A stretch of 64,000 nucleotides of DNA from Thalassotalea algicola (GTDB lineage: Bacteria; Pseudomonadota; Gammaproteobacteria; Enterobacterales; Alteromonadaceae), in the NCBI RefSeq assembly GCF_012932965.1, contig NZ_JABBXH010000001.1, forward strand, positions 868,001 through 932,000, written 5' to 3'. This document shows, piece by piece, positions 8,576 through 17,735 of this stretch. How positions within the stretch are numbered: the first letter of the stretch is position 1; each line of letters opens with the position of its first letter. A program made the translations under genes and the position numbers. The notes below the pieces were generated by a model, which made no database searches, was not told the origin of the DNA, and saw only the letters and a list, made by a program, of their open reading frames with translations.

Positions 8576-10690
8576 ATGCTTACCAAGCGTTTTGCTCGAA
8601 GCGCAACAGCTGCAGCGATTGCTGCCGCAATGATTTCTCCTGCCACCTACGCAGACGATGCGTTAAATACAGACGATATTGAACGTATTGCGGTTTGGAG
8701 CACAGAAGTTAAAGCTTCCTCACTTTATTTAAAAGGCGAAGAAATTGCCAATAAGCAAGCAGACCATATCAGTGATTTATTACGCACAATTCCCGGTGTT
8801 GACGTTGGTGGTGCTCATTCACTGAATCAACGTATTACTATCCGAAGTATGGACGATAAAGATCTTGATATCTCCATCGACGGTGCAAAACAAAACACGT
8901 ATATGTACCACCACATGGGTAACCTGCAAATTCATGCTGACATTTTAAAGTCAGTTGATATTGAAATTGGTTCTAACTCGGTTATTAACGGTGGTTTAGG
9001 TGGAGCTGTACGTTTTGAAACTAAACAAGCCCGTGAACTCCTGCTAGATGAAGAGCATTTTGGTGGTCGCATACAGGTAAGTGCTGGTAATAACGCTGGC
9101 AGCAACTATTCCGCAACTGGCTATGGTCTACTTGGTGAACAAGTAGACTTTCTGGCTTATTACAACTATGTCGACCGCGACAACTATGAAGTAGGCGGTG
9201 GTGATATTGAAGACTCAAGTGGCGATGTTATTCCTGGTACCGATGGTGAAGTACGAGGTTTAGAAGGTGAATTAGACGATGCATTGATTAAGTTCGGTTG
9301 GAATATTGATGACAACCAACGTTTTCAAATCAGTTACGAAAGTTATACTGATGAAGGTGACTATAGCTACCGCCCAGACATGGGGTTAGCTACTGACCTT
9401 GCGATCACTAATTCATTAGTAGTGCCACTATTATGGCCAACAGAGTTTACTCGTAACACCTTGACGCTTAATTATGAATTAAGCTTAGGGAGTACATACC
9501 TCAAAGCGGCTATCTATGACAACAAAAGCGAATTGTGGCGTGATGAAACAGGCTGGGCAGAAAATCCAGCATATGCGGCGTGGGCAGGCATCGTTACTGG
9601 TGAGGCAAATAATACTGGTGCAAACTTAATTGCTGAAACAGCTTTTGATGGCGATTTAATTCACGACATCACTTATGGTTTCGACTATGTAAGGCACGAG
9701 ACTGACTACAAAGCAGCAAGTACAAATGGTCAAGTTACTGCCGGTGAAGAGGCAACCAATCTAGCAATCTTTGTTCAAGATCGCATCACACTAAATGACC
9801 AACTGACGTTAATACCGGGTATACGCTACGACGACTATGATATTGAAGCAACACTAGTAGATAATAGCTTTTCAGAAACATCATTAGCACTTGCACTTGA
9901 ATATCAAATCACGAGTGACTTGCTATTCAAATTAAGTGCAACTGAATTATTTAAAGGTCCAGAGCTTGCTGAAGTGTTTGTCGGTGCGGGCTCCAATGAT
10001 ACACCTAACCAAGACATAAACGCAGAAACAGGCGTGAACTATGAGTTAGCATTTGCCTATCAAACTACAATTGGTGACGGCAATTTATCAATTGGCGGCA
10101 CTTACTTTGTCACCGATATTGAAGAATACATTTATGACTATGCTGCCCCTCCAGCAGATTCAGGTGCACGTTATTGGAAAGACAATATTGGTGATATGAA
10201 AATCGATGGTTATGAAGTTTATGCCGGCTACAGTGAGGGCCAGTTTGACACATCGATCACCTTTTCACAGGCAGAAAGTGAACTTGATGCATTTGAACAA
10301 TACATCGGCGATCACGACAATGCTCGTTTAGACCGCCAACAAGGAGACACTATTAGTGCTCAAGCGAGTTATGAGCTGAGTGAGTGGAACATTTATCTAA
10401 ATTGGGAAATGCTATACGTTGATGATGTTGACGCAGGTGTAGACTTAGATGGTCCATCGCTAGACAACAGTAAAGAAGGCTTCACCATTCACAATATCTC
10501 TGCGCGTTGGGATGTTGACGCTGTTGAAGGCTTAACGTTAATTGTCGGTGCTGATAACTTATTTGATGAGTTTTATGCATCTCAATCTTCGCGTACAGGT
10601 GTTTCGTTCCACCCGCGCTTTGGCGAGTTATACCTGCAAGATTACGAACCAGGCCGCAACATTAAAGCAACCGTATCTTACCAATTCTAA
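8576..10690 (+). CDS. TonB-dependent outer-membrane receptor, probable iron or metal chelate uptake
   Basis: This 704-residue protein has a signal peptide (cleavage near TYADDA), a possible TonB box (IERIAVWS), and a plug domain with ISDLLRTIPGVDVGG, ITIRSMD and VDIEIGSNSVINGGLGGAVRFET. A 22-strand barrel follows and ends in aromatic YQF, typical of outer-membrane proteins. The plug is His-rich around residues 110-116 (YMYHHMGNLQIH). Receptors of this form carry iron chelates or haem-like ligands. The Fur-box-like site and the PepSY-helix partner point to iron. The exact ligand cannot be read. It overlaps the next gene by one base. Confidence 0.9.
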   Translation: MLTKRFARSATAAAIAAAMISPATYADDALNTDDIERIAVWSTEVKASSLYLKGEEIANKQADHISDLLRTIPGVDVGGAHSLNQRITIRSMDDKDLDISIDGAKQNTYMYHHMGNLQIHADILKSVDIEIGSNSVINGGLGGAVRFETKQARELLLDEEHFGGRIQVSAGNNAGSNYSATGYGLLGEQVDFLAYYNYVDRDNYEVGGGDIEDSSGDVIPGTDGEVRGLEGELDDALIKFGWNIDDNQRFQISYESYTDEGDYSYRPDMGLATDLAITNSLVVPLLWPTEFTRNTLTLNYELSLGSTYLKAAIYDNKSELWRDETGWAENPAYAAWAGIVTGEANNTGANLIAETAFDGDLIHDITYGFDYVRHETDYKAASTNGQVTAGEEATNLAIFVQDRITLNDQLTLIPGIRYDDYDIEATLVDNSFSETSLALALEYQITSDLLFKLSATELFKGPELAEVFVGAGSNDTPNQDINAETGVNYELAFAYQTTIGDGNLSIGGTYFVTDIEEYIYDYAAPPADSGARYWKDNIGDMKIDGYEVYAGYSEGQFDTSITFSQAESELDAFEQYIGDHDNARLDRQQGDTISAQASYELSEWNIYLNWEMLYVDDVDAGVDLDGPSLDNSKEGFTIHNISARWDVDAVEGLTLIVGADNLFDEFYASQSSRTGVSFHPRFGELYLQDYEPGRNIKATVSYQF

Positions 10691-11379
10691 TGGTTAAATT
10701 ACCGGTGCATTGGGTGCTTATTTTTAATCGATTAAGCACCCAAAAGGCTAATGAAAAGCGACGACTTTTTACATCGAGCAAAGCCAAACAAGTGTTTGGC
10801 TTGTGTCGTTGGCTTCATATTTATATTTCATGCGCACTGTTTAGCTTATTACTATTTTTTTGTATTACAGGCGTTACACTAAATCACCCTGAATGGGCTA
10901 ATACTAAGCCCGCAAATACATACACTTTAGCGCTGCCAATCAAATTTAGTACCGTCAATGAAAATGATGAATACCCATTAAAACAACTTCAACGCCATAT
11001 TGAACTACACACGGGATTATCAAATCCTCGTAGTATCGATTTAGCGCTCGATTTAGGTGAGTTAACCTTTGATTACCCACTACCTGCTGGATATGCCTTT
11101 GTTACTGTGATTCTTGAAGAGCAATTAATAGAAGTAGAACATGTCGAGGGGGATTTACTGGCATTACTTAACGATCTTCACAAAGGTCGTCATAGTGGCA
11201 GTTTCTGGTCTTGGATTATCGACATCTCTGCCGCCTTAATGGTGCTATTTACCTTAACTGGCATCGTAATTTTACTTCAAAACGCTAAGCATCGCCGCCA
11301 GGCAACTTACTTACTATTACTTGGTTCGTTTACACCTATGGTCATTTATTTACTCACCGTTCCAAGACTAATCTTATAA
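10690..11379 (+). CDS. PepSY-associated TM-helix membrane protein
   Basis: This 229-residue inner-membrane protein has the helix motif LCRWLHIYISCALFSLLLFF (residues 37-56), a periplasmic domain, a conserved LNDLHKGRHSGSFWSWI segment (about 160-176) and two further helices at the C-terminus. These are marks of the PepSY-associated TM helix family. Its histidines near the membrane faces suggest haem or metal binding. Such proteins sit next to iron receptors and are proposed ferric-chelate reductases. The ATG overlaps the receptor stop by one base. A strong hairpin lies in its first codons, so a later GTG start at 10792 is possible. Confidence 0.75.
   Translation: MVKLPVHWVLIFNRLSTQKANEKRRLFTSSKAKQVFGLCRWLHIYISCALFSLLLFFCITGVTLNHPEWANTKPANTYTLALPIKFSTVNENDEYPLKQLQRHIELHTGLSNPRSIDLALDLGELTFDYPLPAGYAFVTVILEEQLIEVEHVEGDLLALLNDLHKGRHSGSFWSWIIDISAALMVLFTLTGIVILLQNAKHRRQATYLLLLGSFTPMVIYLLTVPRLIL
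10711..10742 (+). repeat. Inverted repeat (hairpin) at the receptor/PepSY gene junction
   Basis: TGGGTGCTTA at 10711-10720 pairs with TAAGCACCCA at 10733-10742 around a 12-base loop, forming a 10-base-pair perfect stem. It starts 20 bases after the receptor stop codon and lacks a T tract. It could stabilise or process the receptor end of the transcript. Confidence 0.6.
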
Positions 11380-11389
11380 AGGAGTATCC

Positions 11390-11896
11390 ATGAACAAAAT
11401 TCGGTTTTCTTTTGCATTGATATGCATTGTATGTGCATTGACATTGAGTGCCCTAACTCACGCCCAAGAAATCAAGGTATCTGTTGAAATTCCACAGATA
11501 AAAGCAAATCCCTACCATAAACCATACGTAGCGATATGGGTTGAAACTAAGAGACGTAAGGGTGTACACACCTTAGCCTTTTGGAAAGAACAGCCGGATT
11601 GGTTTAAAGATTTGCGCCAATGGTGGCGAAAAATCGGTCGCGATAAAACGCCGAACTACGATGCCGTTACGGGTGCCACACGCAAACCCGGCACTTATCA
11701 GCTTACATGGGATGGACAATTAAATTCTGGTGAAAATGTACCTGCAGGTCAATATGTTTTACACATTGAAGCCGTGCGAGAACAAGGAAGTCGTGAGTAT
11801 ATAAGGCAAATCATTACTTTAGGTGACAATCAGACACAAACCTATCAGTTACAAGGCAAAACAGAGTTAGGTTCAGTTCAAATTTCAATTAAATAA
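11390..11896 (+). CDS. DUF2271 periplasmic protein
   Basis: This 168-residue secreted protein has a signal peptide (ALTLSALTHAQE) and then a single domain with KPYVAIWVETKRRKGVHTL, FWKEQPDWFKDLRQWW and GTYQLTWDG...VPAGQYVLHIE. These fit the DUF2271 family, a beta-sandwich with a FlgD-like ending. The function is unknown, but the family recurs beside iron-regulated TonB receptors and PepSY proteins. Ten bases separate it from the PepSY gene and a GGAG site lies before its ATG. A role in periplasmic handling of the imported ligand is inferred. Confidence 0.75.
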   Translation: MNKIRFSFALICIVCALTLSALTHAQEIKVSVEIPQIKANPYHKPYVAIWVETKRRKGVHTLAFWKEQPDWFKDLRQWWRKIGRDKTPNYDAVTGATRKPGTYQLTWDGQLNSGENVPAGQYVLHIEAVREQGSREYIRQIITLGDNQTQTYQLQGKTELGSVQISIK

Positions 11897-11919
11897 CGCA
11901 AAATAATGCAGGAAAAATT

Positions 11920-12780
11920 ATGTCAATTATCTCAAAATTAACTAAATCTAGTGGCCTGATTGCCTTAGCTTTGGCTGTTCAAGTACAAGCCCATGAACGC
12001 TTTATGGTACCGTCACATACTTTGCTATCTGGAGATAAAGCCCAAGCCGTTACTGTTACAGCGAGTATTTCCAACGCAATATTTCACCCTGATCGACCTT
12101 TTGGTGACAGTAATACGGGTGCAAATGTAGGTGATTTAAAAGACTTATTTAATATGCTTGAGCATCAGGTGATAAAACCTAACGGAGAAGTAACGACTGA
12201 TACACGTTGGCAAGCTTTTGCTCGTTTATCTGTTGCAGATGTTTGGTTTAAGGAAAGTGGCACATATCGCATTGGTTTAGTACAGCCAGAGGTGAATATG
12301 ACCACGTTCAAAAAAATTGATGGCACATTCTCTCGCCGTTTTGGTAAAAACCCGAAGTTACCTGAAGGGGTTACTGATGTGGTGCGACGTACTACTTCTT
12401 CACGAATCGAAACATTCATCAGCTTTAATGCCCCAAACCTTGGTGCGGTAAAACCAACGGGGGTTGGTGTAGAGTTAGGTGGCGACACTCACCCAAATGA
12501 TTTGTTCGCTGGTGAAACAGCAAACTTCCAATTGTTCTATCAAGGCAAACCGATAACACAACCGGCGAAAATAAAAGTAATAAAAGCTGGAACTCGTCAT
12601 CGCAATGAGCGTAACGAGCAACAACTAGCCGTTGCGAAAGACGGTACTTTTAACTTTACTCCTGACTCAGCTGGTTTTTATTTCTTAGCGGCAGAAACGA
12701 TGGAAAAAGTAGCGCAACCAGCAGATGTCGATGTTAAACACTTTTCACTTTACTTAACGTTGGAAGTGTTTCCAGAATAG
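11920..12780 (+). CDS. DUF4198 periplasmic protein
   Basis: This 286-residue secreted protein has a signal peptide ending VQVQA, so the mature form begins HERFMVPSHTLLSGD. An N-terminal histidine after cleavage is typical of DUF4198 proteins and could form a metal-binding amino terminus of the type seen in histidine-brace proteins. The later YQGKPITQPAKIKV and GTFNFTPDSAGFYFLAAE segments form the C-terminal Ig-like part. Related proteins occur in nickel, cobalt and iron uptake loci. It ends the metal-uptake operon, 24 bases after the DUF2271 gene, and is followed by a strong hairpin. Confidence 0.8.
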   Translation: MSIISKLTKSSGLIALALAVQVQAHERFMVPSHTLLSGDKAQAVTVTASISNAIFHPDRPFGDSNTGANVGDLKDLFNMLEHQVIKPNGEVTTDTRWQAFARLSVADVWFKESGTYRIGLVQPEVNMTTFKKIDGTFSRRFGKNPKLPEGVTDVVRRTTSSRIETFISFNAPNLGAVKPTGVGVELGGDTHPNDLFAGETANFQLFYQGKPITQPAKIKVIKAGTRHRNERNEQQLAVAKDGTFNFTPDSAGFYFLAAETMEKVAQPADVDVKHFSLYLTLEVFPE

Positions 12781-12797
12781 TAAACTAATAAAAATTC

Positions 12798-12829
12798 AGT
12801 GCTAACGCTTAATTAAAAGCGTTAGCACT
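12798..12829. terminator. Bidirectional hairpin between convergent genes
   Basis: A 13-base-pair perfect stem (12798-12810 with 12817-12829) with a six-base loop lies between the DUF4198 gene and the convergent GGDEF gene. On the minus strand it is followed by a T-rich run; on the plus strand the run is poor. Confidence 0.75.
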
Positions 12830-12849
12830 ATATGAGATAAGAGAAAAAG

Positions 12850-14100
12850 CTAGTCTTGCCCTGCGATACTAATTTGGTTTCGGCCATTTTCTTTTGCATG
12901 ATAAAGCGCCTGATCTGCTTCATTCATTTGTGCAGCCAGCGCCAATTCACTATTAAAAATCACACCAAAGCTAACCGTCATTGAAATTTGCTGATCTTCA
13001 TAAGGTATTTGCGATACCGAAATTTCGCGGCGCAAATCATCTAAACGAGTATATAGCTGATCTTCATCAACACCCGTTGTTAAGATGGCAAATTCTTCAC
13101 CACCTAGTCGCGCCAGCATCGCGCCTGATAAATGCCTACGCATATACAAAGCGATCACTTTCAGCACATTATCTCCTGCTTCATGTCCATAGGTGTCATT
13201 AATTTTCTTAAAGAAATCAATATCTAGCATCGCCAAACAATAATGCGTTTTGTTACTTATATATTCTGGAATTTTCTTTTGAGCATATTGAATAAATGCA
13301 CGGCGGTTTGGTAAATCAGTTAAATAATCGGTGTTAGCCGCTCGTTGAATTTGCGCAATATTATTTAGGTTCTCAATATTTTGCGTAATGCGACAATAAA
13401 ACTCTTCTGGGCAAAATGGTTTGCGCAAAAAGTCATCGGCACCATTCTTAATAAAACGCGCAGAATGAATACCGTTAGCTGCACCAGAAATTCCAATAAC
13501 GGCTAGCTGATCTCGAGAATAATTTTTACGTATTTCATTGGTCAACGCTATGCCATCCATATTAGGCATTTCCATATCGGTGATGACCATTTTAATATTT
13601 TTATGTTCTGCTAATACGGCTAACGCTTTCTCACCATCACTAGCACTATACACAGTGAAATTACGACGCTTTAATAGCTCTACAACGTGATTGCGGGCAG
13701 CTAAACTGTCATCAACGACTAAAATACCGTTATCGCGATTAGTTAATTGCCAATGTAGAATGCGTTTTAAATAGAGAAAAGCCTGACTATTTTCTTTTGG
13801 AATATAATCGACCACAGCTTGTGCTAAGATTTTTTGTCGCGTTTCATCATCCATCCGGCCAGTCATTACTACACCAGGTATGCCACGAGATAACACGCAA
13901 GCAATTGCTTCTCCATCAGGAGCATCAGGTAACGCATAATCTATGGTCGCAGCAAAAAACTCTTTACCACCTTGTAAAATGTTTTCTACTTCTGCCAAGC
14001 TGTAGGCAATAGTGACATCGAAACCTAAAGACTTAGCAATTTGCTCAATAAGTTTTGCGATTGCTTTGCTGTCTTCGACAACCAATAAACGCTCTGCCAT
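12850..14100 (-). CDS. PleD-like diguanylate cyclase (REC-REC-GGDEF)
   Basis: This 416-residue protein has two receiver domains (about residues 1-120 and 125-245) and a C-terminal GGDEF domain (about 255-412) with the active-site form LARLGGEEFAIL. The first receiver has VVEDS and the phosphoacceptor-type D in TIDYALPD. The second has VVDDS, ITDMEMPNMDG and a late KPF lysine. It should make c-di-GMP from GTP when phosphorylated by a histidine kinase, which is not encoded nearby. AGGAGAAGG precedes the ATG. It lies 21 bases upstream of nothing related: uvrD lies behind it on the same strand. Confidence 0.93.
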   Translation of the reverse strand: MAERLLVVEDSKAIAKLIEQIAKSLGFDVTIAYSLAEVENILQGGKEFFAATIDYALPDAPDGEAIACVLSRGIPGVVMTGRMDDETRQKILAQAVVDYIPKENSQAFLYLKRILHWQLTNRDNGILVVDDSLAARNHVVELLKRRNFTVYSASDGEKALAVLAEHKNIKMVITDMEMPNMDGIALTNEIRKNYSRDQLAVIGISGAANGIHSARFIKNGADDFLRKPFCPEEFYCRITQNIENLNNIAQIQRAANTDYLTDLPNRRAFIQYAQKKIPEYISNKTHYCLAMLDIDFFKKINDTYGHEAGDNVLKVIALYMRRHLSGAMLARLGGEEFAILTTGVDEDQLYTRLDDLRREISVSQIPYEDQQISMTVSFGVIFNSELALAAQMNEADQALYHAKENGRNQISIAGQD

Positions 14101-14121
14101 TCCTTCTCCTGCTATTTTTCA

Positions 14122-16299
14122 CTAATCCAGCGCCGTTAAATTGGCATATGATACTACCAGCCATTTAATACCGACTTGTTCAAAATTTACTTGAATACGG
14201 CTTTGTGCGCCAGCGCCTTCGTAATTTAATACGACACCTTCACCAAACTTTTGATGTAAAACACGCTGACCTAAACTAAAACCTGAGTTTTCAAATGTTT
14301 CTGTAGTAAATGTAGTCGAAAAACGCCCAGTTGTCGCGGGGCGAGAAACTTGACTTTGCAAACGAATATCTTCAACACACTCTTGCGGGAGCTCTCGCAA
14401 GAATCTGCTAGCTTTGTGATACTTCTCTTGCCCGTATAATCTGCGACTCTCTGCGTGACATAAATAAAGCTTCTGCATTGCTCTTGTCATACCTACATAG
14501 CAAAGGCGGCGCTCTTCTTCGAGACGGCTGATATCTTCTTGAGACTGCTGAGACGGAAACATCCCTTCTTCAAGACCGGCTATAAATACCAGTGGAAATT
14601 CCAAGCCTTTTGCTGAGTGCATAGTCATCAACTGAACTGCCGGCTCATACTCATCGGCCTGTTGTTCGCCAGCTTCCAATGCAGCATGTGTTAGGAATGC
14701 GGTTAGTTTAGTAAGCTCTTCTTCCTGCTCTGGGTCTATTTCAAATGTTTGGCAAGCTGTCACCAATTCATTTAAGTTTTCAATACGTGCTTGTGCTCGT
14801 TCACCTTTTTCAGCTTGGTACATAGCCTTTAGACCACTATGACGGATAACAAAATTAACTTGCTGATCTAAGTCTAAGTTACTCGAATCATCTTCGAGCT
14901 GATCAACTAAGTTTATAAAGTTAGTAATAGTATTAGCACTACGTCCTTTTAGCGTTTGTTCATCCAGCATTTGTTTACACGCTTGCCATAAAGTCACTTC
15001 CATTGACTTAGCTGCATCTCTAATCAACGCAACCGTTTGGTTGCCTATGCCTCGAGTTGGCGTATTAATAATACGCTCAAACGCAGCATCGTCATCACGA
15101 TTATTTAGCAGTCGCATGTAAGCCAGCGCATCTTTAATTTCTTGACGTTCAAAGAAGCGTAAGCCGCCGTATATACGGTATGGCAACTGTGCCTGTAATA
15201 AGGCCTCTTCCAATAAACGAGATTGTGCATTACTTCGATATAAAATCGCCACATCATCTAATGAGCCATTTTCTTCACGCCAAGCCGTTATGCGTCCCGA
15301 AATAAATCGCGCTTCATCTAATTCATTAAATGCCGTGTAAATAGATATTTTTTCGCCTTCAGCATCTTGCGTCCAAAGATCTTTACCTAACCGGTTATTG
15401 TTATTAGCAATTAACTTGTTAGCCGCTTTTAGAATATTGGCAGTCGAGCGGTAGTTTTGCTCTAAGCGAATAGTTTCTGCACCTGGATAATCTTTTAAAA
15501 AGCGCTGAATATTTTCGATACGAGCACCACGCCAACCATAAATTGATTGATCATCATCACCAACAATCATCACCTTACTTTGATGCTGTCCAAGCATAGT
15601 TAACCAGGCATATTGAATTGAGTTAGTATCTTGAAATTCGTCTACCAAAATATGCTTAAATCTTTGTTGGTAATGCTCAAGTAACACAGGATGATTGAGC
15701 CATAATTCATGGGCTCTTAATAGCAACTCGGCAAAATCTACTAAACCAGCCCTGTCACAGGCATCCTGATAACTTTGATAGATATTGATAAAGGTTTGCT
15801 CTGTTGGATCAAACTGAGCATCGATATGCTTAGGTCGTAACCCCTCATCTTTTTTGCCATTGATATACCATTGCGCCTGCTTTGCTGGCCATTTTTTCTC
15901 ATCTAAATTCAATGCGCGAATAGTTCGCTTAACTAAGCGTAATTGATCATCTGAATCAAGCACCTGAAAACTTTGCGGCAACTTAGCTTCTTGGAAATGC
16001 ATGCGTAACAAGCGATGAGCCAAACCATGGAATGTGCCTAACCACATACCAAAAACATTACCACCAGCAGTTTGTTCAACTCGCCCTTTCATTTCAGCTG
16101 CGGCTTTATTAGTAAAGGTTACTGCCAAAATACTATGTGGCGATGCTTGCTCTACTTGCATTAACCATGCAATACGGTGAACAAGCACACGAGTTTTACC
16201 ACTACCAGCGCCTGCCAATACCAACATATTTTGTTGGGGTGCAGCGACTGCTTCTCGTTGATTGTCATTTAAACCGTCGAGTAGTTCAGATACGTCCAT
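14122..16299 (-). CDS. uvrD: DNA helicase II UvrD
   Basis: This SF1A helicase acts 3' to 5' in nucleotide excision and mismatch repair. Its 725 residues compare with 720 in E. coli. It has the N-terminal Q-motif (LNDNQREAVAA), Walker A AGAGSGKT at 29-36, the DEFQDTN box, GDDDQSIYGWRGA, and late motifs VQLMTMHSAKGLEFPLVF and EERRLCYVGMTRA. The C-terminal Tudor-like domain (GQRVLHQKFGEGVVLNYEG) is present. It is the last gene of the lptM-lysA-dapF-DUF484-yigB-uvrD series, 18 bases after yigB. E. coli UvrD is SOS-induced, but I found no clear LexA box here. Confidence 0.97.
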   Translation of the reverse strand: MDVSELLDGLNDNQREAVAAPQQNMLVLAGAGSGKTRVLVHRIAWLMQVEQASPHSILAVTFTNKAAAEMKGRVEQTAGGNVFGMWLGTFHGLAHRLLRMHFQEAKLPQSFQVLDSDDQLRLVKRTIRALNLDEKKWPAKQAQWYINGKKDEGLRPKHIDAQFDPTEQTFINIYQSYQDACDRAGLVDFAELLLRAHELWLNHPVLLEHYQQRFKHILVDEFQDTNSIQYAWLTMLGQHQSKVMIVGDDDQSIYGWRGARIENIQRFLKDYPGAETIRLEQNYRSTANILKAANKLIANNNNRLGKDLWTQDAEGEKISIYTAFNELDEARFISGRITAWREENGSLDDVAILYRSNAQSRLLEEALLQAQLPYRIYGGLRFFERQEIKDALAYMRLLNNRDDDAAFERIINTPTRGIGNQTVALIRDAAKSMEVTLWQACKQMLDEQTLKGRSANTITNFINLVDQLEDDSSNLDLDQQVNFVIRHSGLKAMYQAEKGERAQARIENLNELVTACQTFEIDPEQEEELTKLTAFLTHAALEAGEQQADEYEPAVQLMTMHSAKGLEFPLVFIAGLEEGMFPSQQSQEDISRLEEERRLCYVGMTRAMQKLYLCHAESRRLYGQEKYHKASRFLRELPQECVEDIRLQSQVSRPATTGRFSTTFTTETFENSGFSLGQRVLHQKFGEGVVLNYEGAGAQSRIQVNFEQVGIKWLVVSYANLTALD

Positions 16300-16317
16300 C
16301 GTTTGTTGTGCTCTTTA

Positions 16318-17037
16318 TTAGGTTAATGCCGCAAGCTCTGCAACATTATTAATTTCTATATGGGGAAGAACGGTTATTGGCTTACCAACATCATAACAAG
16401 ACAACCAAGCCGCCTGCATACCAGCTCTTAAGGCGCCAATTATATCAGCATAGCCGCAATCACCAACATGCAGTATATGTCGACATGGAATCGCCAATTC
16501 ATCACCGGCACGCATAAATAGATCAGGCGCAGGTTTTTTATCTAAACCATTACCAGCATGATAGATATGGTCAAAGTATTTATCTAAACCTATGGCATTA
16601 GTATCAACATTGCCATTGCTAATTGCTACTAGCGGATACTTAGCTCTTAACTGTGAAAGTAGCTCTAAACTAGTATCTGGAACAGTAAAATCACAGCGCC
16701 TAGTTAAGAAATAAGCCATCGCTTGCTGTGCCAATTCCTGTGCCTGTTCTGCTGTAACATTAAGACTTGCAATGCCCATGGTATAGGTCGCTAATCGTAG
16801 CTGAGTTACATCATTTATTAATGCTTCGTTTTGCTTAAAAGCAGCAATTCGATATGGGCGCCAAAAGTTTTTATCAAAGGTAATATTGCGACTTTGGCAA
16901 TAAGGTGACAGTAACTGACTAAAGTACGGCAACATTGCCTGCTCAGTCGCCAGCATAACAGGGCGGTTACTATATAAAGTATCGTCCAAATCAAAACTAA
17001 TCGCCTTTATCGGTGCTAATGAGCGATAAAATTTCAC
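16318..17037 (-). CDS. yigB: HAD-superfamily phosphatase YigB
   Basis: This 239-residue HAD phosphatase has motif I FDLDDTLY (nucleophile D16), motif II ISNGNVD, lysine in KKPAPDLF and motif IV HVGDCGYADIIGALRAGM. The position next to uvrD matches E. coli yigB, whose product dephosphorylates FMN and the riboflavin precursor 5-amino-6-ribitylamino-uracil phosphate. Substrate specificity here is assumed from that orthology. It begins 14 bases after the DUF484 gene, where E. coli has xerC in between. Confidence 0.85.
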   Translation of the reverse strand: MKFYRSLAPIKAISFDLDDTLYSNRPVMLATEQAMLPYFSQLLSPYCQSRNITFDKNFWRPYRIAAFKQNEALINDVTQLRLATYTMGIASLNVTAEQAQELAQQAMAYFLTRRCDFTVPDTSLELLSQLRAKYPLVAISNGNVDTNAIGLDKYFDHIYHAGNGLDKKPAPDLFMRAGDELAIPCRHILHVGDCGYADIIGALRAGMQAAWLSCYDVGKPITVLPHIEINNVAELAALT

Positions 17038-17051
17038 TTAACCGGACAACC

Positions 17052-17735
17052 TTATTTAGCTAAATGTTGTGAAAGCAATTTAGCCACTAACTTTTGAAAT
17101 TGGCTAAGTAGTAATGTATCCATTCTAGGGTCAAAGTGATCCGCATCACTTGAACTAATTGCCATAAAACCAATTAATTGCTCATGATGAGCTAATTTAA
17201 TAAGTACCACTGAACCTGTATTAACATCACCAAATATTTGTTGTTGGTCACTTTGTTGTAGGCGTCCAAAGTAATAATCTTCTTTCGCTAAGCGCGTGTC
17301 GACAATTGTTTGGCAATCATTCGAGGTGATGCAGTCATGCGCAATTGAAAACTCGGGTACCAACCATAGTTTTAGTGCCGATAATGATAATAGCTCTAAC
17401 GTTGCTCGCTGAATTATATCAAGCAATTGCGTTGAATCTTCACTATCAATTAGCTGCAAATATAAATCACTGTATAGCTTAAATAAGTTTTCATTGTGAT
17501 TAGCCACTGACATCAAATGAGTAATTTCTTCTTCTAATCCTTGTACTTTTTGGCGTAACTGCTGTTGCTGACGTTCAACTAAAGACACCGTGCCTCGTTG
17601 ACTGTCCTGCAAACGCAAGCCTGTTACTAAATGAGGGTTACGTGAGAAAAACTCTGGGTTATCTTCTAGATAACTTGCTACTAATTCATCAGTTAAAGGT
17701 AAATCATCAGCTTGCATTGGATTTTGTTCATTCAT
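17052..17735 (-). CDS. DUF484 (GAF-like) protein
   Basis: This 227-residue DUF484 protein has a helical N-terminus ([19 protein letters not shown], a family signature), a coiled-coil linker and a GAF-like domain from about residue 85 to 220. It corresponds to the yigA position between dapF and xerC of enterobacteria. Its biochemical role is unknown; linkage to xerC in many genomes led to suggestions of a recombination-related function. It overlaps dapF by four bases (ATGA type), so it is coupled to DAP synthesis genes. No xerC follows. Confidence 0.88.
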   Translation of the reverse strand: MNEQNPMQADDLPLTDELVASYLEDNPEFFSRNPHLVTGLRLQDSQRGTVSLVERQQQQLRQKVQGLEEEITHLMSVANHNENLFKLYSDLYLQLIDSEDSTQLLDIIQRATLELLSLSALKLWLVPEFSIAHDCITSNDCQTIVDTRLAKEDYYFGRLQQSDQQQIFGDVNTGSVVLIKLAHHEQLIGFMAISSSDADHFDPRMDTLLLSQFQKLVAKLLSQHLAK

